From Halictus rubicundus (taxonomy: Eukaryota; Arthropoda; Insecta; Hymenoptera; Halictidae): a DNA stretch of 64,000 nucleotides. Below the pieces are notes generated by a model that was not told the DNA's origin, made no database searches, and saw only the letters and a list, made by a program, of their open reading frames with translations. Below, in pieces: positions 37,963 to 48,700 of the stretch (positions are counted from its first letter, which is position 1; every line of letters starts with the position of its first letter). Location: contig NC_135149.1 in NCBI RefSeq assembly GCF_050948215.1, positions 14,303,001-14,367,000 of the forward strand. The letters run 5' to 3'. Made by a program: the position numbers and the translations under genes.

Positions 37963-39597
37963 GGCCAATGCATACCTCACAGGCTGGCAAGCCTGACGGT
38001 TTTTCCCATTTATACGAATTTTGGGGTCGGGGACAGCCCCTTGAGAGGGTTCGAGAGACTCAGAACAAAGGCACAGCGTGTCCTCTGCTACCAGAACCCC
38101 AGGAGTTCCTAGGCCAATGCTAGAGCTTGACAGGCTCCTGGGCCGGCGGCACGAAGGCAGAATGAACATGCTGTATTTATTTAAAAAGCTATCAACCAGA
38201 ACTTTTCAGAGTTCGTCGTGGTAATAAATGGGGAATACGTTGTTAAGGAATTTAAACGTTATAACAAACAAAATAACAATTTATTACTATGCTAACAAAC
38301 CTATCACCACCTCAGCCGCGCCTATAGGCCCAACGTTTTGACGTCGAACGTCACACGCTACATAGTATGTGTGACCGCTGTAGCTAATATTTCGAATATA
38401 GCCGAAAATGCGTGTGAAACGAGGCCAGCCTCTTCCACTCTGAACCAATCGGCCGCGCATTCGTATCAATACAATGTCACCACTTCGAATCCTTACGAAA
38501 TGGCGTCTTGCCACCCCCTACAATCGCGTAGTAGTGGGCGGTAACAGTTTAATTGTATCTTAGCCGACTGCTATAACCCACAGCTTACGTCGAATATAAT
38601 GGAATTAATCACACGGGAAATTCTTGGTAGAAATAGTATCTATTGTTATGTTTTCCGAATAGGACTTGCAATATTATGATTTAGTATGAGAAAGTCACTT
38701 CCAACGTGGTTATAAAGTGATTAAAACTCATCGTAGAAACTAATTTTTACCCTAGCTTCATTTTTAGAGTTGACCAACATCTGACCTTGCCCGTCATAAA
38801 ATTGATGGGCTTGGGCTAACCGAACGGTACAACACCTTCTACCTGCATTATCGCCGTGCGCACCATACCTAAGCAGGTGATTTTTCTTGTAAGTCAAAAA
38901 CACATGTTGCTATTGAGTCATTGGGAAACAAGAATGGACAGGTTACCTGAAAGATGGCAACAAGTTCTTACAAATAATGGAAATTATATCATTGAATAAT
39001 ATGAAACATATATTTTTATAAATTGATTCAAATGCTTTCTTTCAAATACGACAGAACTTTCCCTCCAACTTAATATATTTTTAAAACAGTTCTAAGTACC
39101 CAATATTAGCAATTTTTGATGCTCCGCGAATTAAAAAACGGAATTTCAAAAAGGAAGAATCGTAAAATACGACCATATTTAAAAAAATTTTTTTACACTT
39201 GAACCGGTGGTCAAATTTGCAGAACAAAGATGTTTCTAATATATTTTCATTAAGAAATTACATTTGCGCATAGCATGATAAATTATTTAAGAAGGATGTG
39301 TGATGCTGTTTCACCAAGTGCCAGGAACGTTTCCTATCTCCATGGTGTTGTAAAGGAGAGATACGGATAGTTTACCTAAGGAGCTATGGAGCCCCGAAAA
39401 ACATTTTTTAATTTTGTGCTATGCACAGCAGGGAACTGTCAACGCGCTCTCGAAAGACCATCTGAAAGAGGCCCGACAGGCTGGAGAAGAAATTCGGTTT
39501 CAAAGCATGGCAGGCTTGTCGGCTCCTAAACGCTAGATACAAAACCAGAGTTGTAATGTTGAGCGAGCCGGACTGACCTGTGAGGTATGCATTGGCC
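37963..39597. repeat. Composite repeat region 1, bounded by 21-bp inverted repeats
   Basis: GGCCAATGCATACCTCACAG plus one base at 37963-37983 is matched exactly in inverted orientation at 39577-39597. Between them lie two blocks that recur at 53.7-54.6 kb in the opposite orientation: block B (about 38300-38470) and block C (39292-39461). Block B differs from its partner by roughly 14 percent, with changes spread over all codon positions, so it is not under protein-level constraint. No transposase or reverse transcriptase is seen. It may be a non-autonomous transposon or a pile of fragments. Confidence 0.55.
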
Positions 39598-40089
39598 TTA
39601 ACGCGTCCGTTGATCGCTACAAAAACTTCATTTTCCTCTCCGAGCACGGTTCTTGAATTCCTTGACAGAATACACAGAATACTCCGTAAAAATTGAGCAA
39701 CAAAAATCTTTATACTACGTGTAAATTGCTGAAAGTGAGCTCAAAATGAATTCGGAGTTCACGCATGTTATGTGTGCTTCACCTACGCCGAGAAGCTCGG
39801 AATTTATACACGTTATGCACGTGATCCTGGAAATTTAGTAGCAACGGATAATTTCGACGCGCAACTGTTCTGTGCTCCAGTGTATCATTAATGCAGTAAT
39901 CTACTTATTGACGCCCGACAACGCTATTGTACTACAATTTACACGATAGTAACGAAGCACTCGGATAATCATTTAATCAGAAAATTCATCCGGATTATTT
40001 TTGTCAGATTACTCCAAGAACAAACCAAGCAATATTAGTTTCACTATTTACGCGTCCTTGCGTTCTGAAAAAAAAAAATTTTATTGTTA

Positions 40090-40332
40090 AAATTGAAAAT
40101 AAAATTTCAAAGTAATGTTTCTTAAGAGAACGGTTGATCCTACAGTTCCTGCGAGACTTTTGTTCTTCGCGATGGGTACTGTAGGTTCTAATACGAAAAA
40201 ATATTTGACCTTGAAAAATGGGTCGAGGTCAATTCTGCAGTTTGTTTTTTTTTTAACAGATCTCCACCTGTCCACAGCTGCAAAATCACGCTACAATGGT
40301 CGCGACATGTAATTTTGAAAGACCCTGTACAT
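40090..40332 (-). mobile_element. DNA-transposon remnant with internal hairpin
   Basis: Read on the minus strand, a CAGGGTCTTTCAAAATTACA end begins next to TA at about 40332. Inside, CCTACAGT near 40140 pairs with ACTGTAGG near 40180, forming a hairpin, so short frames on the two strands repeat the same residues. The other terminus is not recognisable, and the left boundary is approximate. Confidence 0.35.
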
Positions 40333-42582
40333 AAATCCAAAATGGATACTGGCGGATATTCTGCCGCCGGTTGAATCCGTTTAGATTTCCATCGGACGGA
40401 CGCGGCGCGGCGGCCGCGCAGGAATACAATACTCGGAAAGAAAAATCCTCGACTCGGTCGATCCGGTAATATCCGGTGTTCGTTCGAGCTAGAAATTTCG
40501 AAGCACGCTAGAAAAAAGGCCACATGGGGCTGGGGAAAAGGTCGCCTTATTCCTCGGCTTCTAGACGGCACAATGGCCATGGGGTTTTGGCCCATTCAGA
40601 GGGGGAAATAACGACCGAAGCGATTTCCAATCTCTCTGACCAAAAATCGCGCTTGATCCTTGCACGGGGTGGAAGTGGGATCTAATGGATCTTTGGGAAT
40701 CTTTTGGTTTCTGCTTTGTTGTGAGACCTGATTTTCGACTCGACAAAATCTGAAACTGTAAAAATGGGTTAACGAAAGGTTGTGGAATAAATTTCCTTAC
40801 TAAAGTCAACGTTCATCAGTTAGTATTAGAGGTCGGTATGTCTACGTTACAATTCTCATTTTCCTCGTAACACGCGAACGGCAGCAGAGCTTTCATGACG
40901 TTCAACCGCGCGAAGACGGCGGAGGGGTAGTAAGAGACACTTTAAGGCTATTCCAAGGGTGCTCGTTTCCCAGAATGGAAGAACGAGCTCAGTGGAAATT
41001 TCGCGGTTTCTCGGCGACGCTTTCTCAGGCTGGGTGTTTTGCCTGTCGCTATTTATCCGGTTCCTATCCTAGCGAGAATAAACCTCCCTCGAGGGGATAA
41101 AGACGGTGGTTCAGCTGCGCGCTATGCGAAGAAGTCGGAAAGTGAGCCCGATGAGGCGGCCCGGAGGCCGAGACCGTGGAAGGGAGAAAATAGGGCGTCA
41201 GAAAACGGGCCGGAGAAATAGATTATGGCCGGCGGCGCGGCGAGGGAAACTCCGTTATTCCTCGAGGAAAAGAGATTACAAGATGTATCATCGCCGAGGC
41301 TTGCCAGGACTTTATGGGCCTGTAACCGTCACGGTAATCGAGTCCTTAATACGGTGTAATAACACCGATCCGGATGTACCATCGTGATTTAGTCGATGAA
41401 ACCGAAGGGAAAATGCTTTTTTTTCAAGCTGCTTCGCTCTAACTCATCCTCTCGTCCCGCGAGGGCCCGATTTATTTGGAGCCTTTCATCTGCAGCGATG
41501 GACCAGAGTATACTCACTCTCTTTGAAAAGGAGTAACTACAAAGTTTAATTTTTTCTAGACACAGTTATCTGTTCAAACGTATTTGGTGAAAATAATTGT
41601 GCAACGTCGTGGTGTATGCAACCTTGTTATTTTTTTTCAAGACAATACAAAAGTCAGTTTTAGTTGTAGTAATTTTTCTGTTTTTATTTTTAGTTTAATA
41701 TCTTGTTTGTATCTCGATAATGATATCATTGTTGGAATTCTCTTTTCACTTTTCACTGGAATCGACAGCCGATCGTGTTTTCAGATAATGATTTACGTTA
41801 TACATCATTTAACCTTCGTTACATTGGTTACGTTGGAGGATTTCAGTCGGTCCGAAGTTTTTCACGAATTTTGTAGCGTGCAGCTTTTTCCGCAAGCGTG
41901 CAAAGTAAATCTCCAACTGTAAATACTGGCGGAGTTAACGGAGAGAAAAACGATACGACCAGTATTTCTTTTTTTTTTTTTTTTCGTGTGGAGGGTACAC
42001 ATTACCACCGAACACTTTAATATTGTACATATTTACATATCGAATATTTGTTATATTCTTTTGATCTGTTGCGGCTGTTTACACTTTTCGAAAAAAGGAG
42101 AAATATTGCTCGTTTGAAGCAACATCTACAAACTCAACTCAACTTTCAAGCAACAAATCAACACCAATAAAACCTCAAAAATCTTTGTTTTCGGCACATG
42201 TATCGCACAGGTCAGGGCACCGAGCACACCGCGCAGTCAGCACCGACGGCAAATCAACTTTCCTAAAAGAGCCCTATTCTTCGACTTTTGTCTGCCGGTG
42301 TATCTAATCATTCTATTCTGCTCGGCTAACGCAAGGTTAACAATGACTCAATCCCGAGGCAGCCCGGTTCCCCAGTTCCCACGTCGCGAGTAATCATCCA
42401 CCAACAGATCGAACTCGTTTCCCGTCGCTCGGTGTGGGTGAAGCGTTAACCCATTAGGTCCATTCAGCGGGGCCCAAACAAAAGACGGAGCAAAGTTGGC
42501 AGCTGGTTTCGGTGGCAGTGTGAAGTGACTTTTAATAAACCGAGTGCTTGAACGACTCGGTCGAGAGACTTGGCTCAAGGAA

Positions 42583-42600
42583 AGAGAGAGAGAGAGAGAG
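42583..42600. repeat. (GA)n microsatellite
   Basis: Nine GA units followed by a purine-rich tail to about 42665. Confidence 0.9.
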
Positions 42601-43589
42601 ACAGAGAGACGGGGTGAGAAAGGGCGGTGAGGGGAGAAGGAAGGGAAAGAGAGGGAGAGGAAGACACCTCGAGTTCCTCGACGGTTGTTGCCGACGGATC
42701 GAGAGGGTTGGTCGCGGTGGCGCGCGCGAGCCGTAAAATGGAAACGGTGGGCAGACCAGGCTGCAGAAGGGACAAGGGAGGGACGACCGGGTCCCTTTGT
42801 TCTTGGCGGGTGTTTTGTTTCAGGATTACGGGCTTATGAAGTATTCGCGTTTATCTGTGGCAACTACATGGGCGAGAGGGGGGCGGGTCGGAGGGGCACG
42901 GGCCGAGTAAACTGGAGCAAGACAACTAGAAGCGACGCTGCCGTCTGTTAATCCGCGAGCCGTACTGCTGATTTCGAATTAATTATCGTGTTAAACTACT
43001 GCTCGCCGTTTAATTCCTGTCCCCGGCTCTGTCAGATCCACTACTGCCGCTTCTCCTCGCGCTGATTTTTATCGCTCACCCTGCTCTCAACGAGCACTCG
43101 TCGAGGAAACTCGAATCGCGTAAACGCGCACAGCCTGGAACTGGCGGCTCTTGAATCATTCTGTAAAAACTAAGCCAGAAGTCGATTCGAGAGACTGTTG
43201 GATTATTATGAATTCGAAAGTATTGGAAAACTCTGTGGAGGACTTCACAATAAAACGTGCTGTTTTGTTGATTATAACGGATGCATTATTACTGTTCCCA
43301 TTAATTGTTATAACTTTTATGGATAATTATAAATTAATTTACGGCGCAGTCTAACAACTACATTGTTGTTGAACGTCGTAGGCAATTTTGGGTATTGGCA
43401 TGAGGATTAATGTCACTGTTGCTCGCTTTGAAAATTTACTAAATTATAATATTCGCTTATTTATTATTGTATTTATTTATTTACACATTACGATAGTACT
43501 ATCGAGATTTTACTTTACTAGGCTCCACATTAAGTTTTCTAATTGTGAATAACTCGTAATTATTGTTTAAATTGTTAAATTCGTCAGTT

Positions 43590-43680
43590 AGAAGAAATAT
43601 TTATGGACTGCTAGTAGTACAACTCAGCCATATCTGATCCATATGCATTCTCGTTCAATTATATGGGAATATTATTATAT
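43590..43680 (+). repeat. Dispersed repeat, copy 7
   Basis: Diverged core TAGTACAACTCAGCCA at 43615-43630, followed by TATCTGATCCATATGCAT, which matches the TATCTGATCTACATATGT that follows the core of copy 6. The leader is not recognisable. Confidence 0.65.
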
Positions 43681-44239
43681 TATTCTCGTTCGTTATATGG
43701 GAATATGTAATAAAAACTTCTATAATTCAATGAAAACACTGAAATATACATAAACATTCTTCCATGACACGCCGTTTGAATCAAATTTTAAAAATTATCT
43801 GAACAAATTTTTTATTTTTATTCCATTGAAACCTCTTTTTCAACAACTTTGTATGCCACTTGTTATCTCCCACAGTTCATTTCATACATTCTGAAAAATT
43901 AATCACGCGTGCTTAGTGGACCATTCATTCATGATTGATATGATGAATAAAACAATGCTGTCACTCAAACTGCATATCATTTACCTTCATTTAATGACTT
44001 CACGTTATTAGGTTCTATAGTATATTCGGTGGCACAAAATGTATTCGTACAACAGAGTAGTTTACTCCAGTTAATTGTATTGGACCTTTAATCGTTGCAT
44101 ATTATTTAGAGGAATGTTCTTAATCGTTGAATATTATTAATTAAGAGTTTCATTCCAATTAGGTTTAACAATATTTTATACAAATATTATTAAGAAATCA
44201 ATAGTATTAACCTGAACAAATACTTTTGTGAAACTGATT

Positions 44240-44320
44240 TTTTAAATTGTTAATTAAAACAGAAGTAATACAAATCAATCATATTGCGTCCACCTGGACT
44301 TTCCTTGTTATGTGTGACAT
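44240..44320 (+). repeat. Dispersed repeat, copy 8
   Basis: Diverged core TAATACAAATCAATCA at 44266-44281, followed by TATTGCGTCCACCTGGAC and CTTTCCTT in the positions seen in copy 3. It is closest to copy 4. Confidence 0.6.
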
Positions 44321-45601
44321 AGGAAAATAATAATAACAAGTCAATCAAACCTGACACAAGCTAGTATATACAACAAGAAGAAGAAAAGAAAGGAATCCAA
44401 TTTTCAAATTGAAGGGAACAAAAATTAAAGTAATGTCGTAGTCTTCCTGCACTTCTCAATAAAACTTCGTATTAATGAACCGTCTTGGGATTTATTCGCC
44501 GTACAAGTAATCGCATGGTCGAAGTAACTGTTTAAGAAGCGGAAAAGACGTAATGCGAATGCGATGAACACCGTGTGACAGAAATTCCGTGTTCGCCTGG
44601 CTTATTTAGAATTCACCTCGCAAGTTTCTAATTAAATGTCTCATGTTCCGAGTGTTCTCTTTTAATTTGCATTTAATTAAATGTATCTGTGGCATGTCTG
44701 TCCGCTGACCACTGTTCCATTCCGCGGATAGCCGCACTAATAATAATTTCGTTTCCCGTTTCGGGAAATAAAAATGCTCGAAATTTCTTTCGTAATTCAT
44801 TGCTTTTCTCTCACGCGCTTTCCATTTTACGGCTGATATCCACAGACGTGGTTAAGCTACAGGAAAAATAAAACGCGGATTGATGTTTTTTCTGTGACAG
44901 ACATCGTTCTCGAGTAAACCGCGTTTAATGCATTGGACCGTCGCATACTGCCCTTGAAGCTATTAAATATTTGTCAGACGCCAATATTTGCGAGCGTACT
45001 CAATAAATGCTCGGATATAATTTTTACATCTCACTATAAAAAATGTACACCACACTTCTTCCTTTTTTAAAATTACCATCACCTTCGTTCTATTTGTGTT
45101 ACCCCTTGAATGACATGCTTTTTGTTCAATAACTTTCTATCGCATTCGAAAAAAATTTATCGATAATAAGCTTGTAGATCTTTACGCATTTATGACATAT
45201 GTAAATCTAGAACGCAATGAAGCTTGAATATTGAGAAAAGTGAAGAATACTTTTATCGTATTTCGCTCATAAGAAATGTTTCAATGGACAAATAAAATTT
45301 TATTAAAATGGTTCCCGAAGATGGGAGTTTCGATAAAGTTCCACAGTCTATTTTATGTGGCTTGTATGTCGGAACGATCGTGTGCTAGCGAAATTCATCG
45401 ACAAAGTGTTCTCCTCTTTGAAAAGAATTTTCCTGCCACGCGAGCTAGATAAACAGTGTCACTATTCTGAGGGGGTGTGCGTATATATATAAGTTCGATG
45501 CATCGGAAGGATTAATTTAACGCCAATAATATCGTGTCGCCGTAGTCACAAAAGGGTTGACGAGTAATTATAGATGCACATTCAGGACAATCAACTCTTA
45601 C
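44321..45601. other. AT-rich flank of a coding exon
   Basis: This lies downstream of the minus-strand exon at 45602-45716 and would be intron if that gene continues. No second exon with comparable coding signal and splice sites was found here. Confidence 0.4.
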
Positions 45602-45716
45602 CTTATTTTCGATACCACCGTGGGGGTGAACTCTAGCTGACGGAATCCTAACTCCTGCGGCCTGACATCCTCCAAGCTACTGTACCTCACGTAGGTGCAG
45701 GCTGGCGTGGAAATAG
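45602..45716 (-). CDS. Internal coding exon of an unidentified gene
   Basis: On the minus strand a 115-base segment is framed by acceptor CTTTCAG (ending 45717) and donor GTAAG (starting 45601). Only one frame is open. It begins with the last two bases of a split codon and ends with two bases of another, giving 37 complete codons that start ISTPACTYVRYSSLEDV. The other two frames hit TGA and TAG. Mixed charged and polar residues, one Cys and no repeats look like real protein. I do not recognise the family. Neither neighbouring exon was identified, so the gene probably has large introns and this window may lie mostly inside it. The flanking AT-rich DNA contrasts with the exon's balanced composition. 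Confidence 0.7.
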
Positions 45717-48700
45717 CTGAAAGTAAATATAGGAAGAGTGTCAGTCTGTGCTCGATAAAAATAACTTATTAATTGAGCTCTGATAATTATTGATTATACA
45801 TAAAGGTTCCGTGTAATACCGCCTGATAAAAATTTCTGTATAGTTTTATGTTAGTATTCGTTTAATAAAATTCTAAAAAACCACACGTAAATTCTGTATG
45901 GTTTCTTTCGTTTTTCCACTGGTTAACTGAGGATTCTTTTTGGTTTAATGGTTTCGTAACATATTTTGCTACTTGTTTCACAGTTCATGCATATATTACG
46001 AAAATTTATTATGCAAAGTAAATATTGAGGTATTTCTCAATTTTTTCTTTTACCTCTACTAAACATACTCTGCTTAATTGACGATTTACATCTCTCTTCT
46101 AAAGCGAATGTATGATACATTTGATAAACTGAAATCTTATCAAATTTCCCAGAACTTTTAAAAATACGCAAAAATGAAAGAATGCGTGCTATCTGTTCGT
46201 CAGCCGGTGTAGGTGAGACACTACCGCAGGATTTAAAGCGAAAACCATTTCCGGTTTTCTGTACGGCAGCGTAGTTTGCGCATTTCCTACGCGGTTTTTC
46301 GCAGTTGTAATAGCGCCAGGCGAAATCCGCGACTGCTAATTTCGTATTTGAACCGTGTCGCGCGGTATGAAATCGATCATCGACGTTTTGGACTTCTGCC
46401 GGGCACCGGTTCGGCCCGGCTTTGTTCATTGCCCGGTAGAACGGCATGAAAGGGTGAAAGGGTGGCGGCCGTTCGAATAACGAGCCGACGGCGTTAACGT
46501 CGAAAAATCAATAGGGCCGTGTACATTCCTCATAAATAAATATGAATATCGCGTATCGCGGCCCTTCACCGTTGCCCGGCGAATGTAAATGTGTTACGAC
46601 GGCGACGACGACGTCGACGGCTGCGTGCTGCGCGCTATACACGCTCAAAAGCGCGGCTAATATCGAGCGGATCGATTCCGCGTAATGGCGGATCCAGAGC
46701 AATACTCCGATCGGTTTTCACTGTTTGCTGGCCGTTCTTCGCATGTTTACGGAATAAATTAGAAGACCAGCGAAAATTTACAACATCCTGCAACCGCGCT
46801 CGCCGGCTCGTTAAACAAAAATTAAACGAGCAAAACTTTTCAGCGGATAGGTAACCAACGAGAAAATTCGCACATAGTCGCAGCTCTTCTCTCGTTCGAG
46901 TTATAGAAAGGTAAGCAAAATTCTTTTCTATTTTTATACCGGGTGTCCCGCCCGACTTTGACTCGAACAGTTTCTTAATTATTGAACTGGAAAACTTGTG
47001 CTGAACTTTGATTCTCGCATAGAAACGACTGCAACGACGCAACGAAACAATATGAAAAAGGAAAATGGAACGATGAAGAATGGAGAATGCTGTAACAATG
47101 AAGAAACAAAGAGTACCGGGAACAATTAAAGCGCCGATCAATCAGAGAAGAAGTCTCTGACTGAATTGAAACGATCAGAACTTCTTAATTACTCTTTACG
47201 TCCTGCTAGAAAATAAACGCTTCCGTTGAACTGATCGATCGAGCCTCTTAATTTCCATGATTAAAGAGGTGTCTACCGTTCGAGGTACTATTCGCATGGT
47301 TTCCGTTTGCTATGAAATAAGAACGTACAGGTCATCTGACACGGTCCATGCGTTAGAAGCCAGCAGACTTCTGGTAAAACTCTTCCAAATTCAAAATTGT
47401 TGTATGATCAGGCGTTGAAAGTTATTATCATCGTTTTCATGTAATTATTATCCTACAATTTTCTGCGTAATGTGCAGGGAATAGAATAAAATAAAAATAT
47501 GAATAAGAATAATAAAATAATTAAAATAATAATAATATAATTATAATAACATAAATTAATAATAAAAATAATCTGCAAACAAATGTTCTTCGTAAATTAT
47601 TCATTAATATTTTGTAAATCAGTCATTTTTATGAATGCAATATGAGAAAGGCATGACCCAAACGCAATGGCAAATAAATAGTTCGAACTAATTCCAAGTA
47701 CCGAGCACAGGTCTACAAGAAAATAGCCTCGAAAATTCCCGCAAGAACAGATCATAAAGCTCTCCGGCAGCCAGCAATAAATTTATTCTAGCCGAACCAT
47801 TACCCCGAATCGCTGCGTCCAAAAAATCCTTCGCTGAAGACTACGGGTATGAGAAAGAGAATGGAAGATCCGCAAAACAAGAGGCTCGGCGAAAATGCGA
47901 AAACTTCCGCATCTCAAGTGCAAGAGAGGTACGAGTGTTGTGCGGATTGCTTGGAATAGCGGTGCAACTTACAGTTGAATTTTTTGGTAAAACGTTTCGG
48001 TACGTCTTCATTATACAATACATGCACAAGTTTAAGACAGATTTACAATACTAATATGATTTCATTGGAATTATTATTTACTTGTAATTATTATCTACTT
48101 CACGACTGATAGAATATAAAACGATAACTAAATAAAAATTGTCTGCATCATATTCAAGATATAGGCGTTACACAGACATTCATTACCACTTTAAAGAATT
48201 TTCAAAGAAGAGTATTTTCATTTTTTTTTTGGTAATGCATTTACAGTTTTGAATATGATTGTGAAACATTCGTAATTAAATAGAACTCTTTAAACGTAGT
48301 TCAAATATGTTTTTGAAATGATCGAATCAAAATCATGTAGTCAGGAAGCGAGAAAAACTATGAAAAAAATGAAAGAAATTCTAACAAAAATTTATATTTA
48401 TATCTGTGGAAATAATTGCGTCACTCATATATATGGGTGTCACGGGAGTCGACGTGTTAAACGTTAAAATCTGTGAATCGATCTCGTCACAGCTGTCAAG
48501 GGAACATTGAAAAGTCTGTCGTGCACCCGACAATTTTCGTCGAGCGACGAAATAGTTCTCGGATCCGATGAGAATTTGCAGGGGGGTAAAAAGAGGGTAA
48601 GAAAAATTTGCAGTGTTTTCAAGCTCGATCGTCGGATACGCGACCGATCGTTGGAGGCGTGGCGATCGAGGCTTCGCGAAAAACAGAAAACGTCGGATGA

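Larger units (their letters stand above)
39598..43589. other. Intergenic or intronic DNA
   Basis: AT-rich DNA with CpG-rich blocks at about 40340-41460 and 42220-43140; a T18-type run lies near 41970. A (GA)n tract is at 42583-42600. Frames of 60-135 codons in the CpG-rich blocks overlap on both strands and are discounted. The transposon remnant at 40090-40332 is listed separately. Confidence 0.45.

Noticed and set aside
38300..38514. Possible conserved protein shared with 54466-54620
   Set aside because: The two DNA blocks align, but differences fall at all three codon positions with many amino-acid changes, so the similarity is repeat ancestry rather than protein constraint.
46939..46960. 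CCGGGTGTCCCGCC transposon-like end
   Set aside because: No adjacent TA pair with a partner end was found, and a single short terminus is not enough to define an element.
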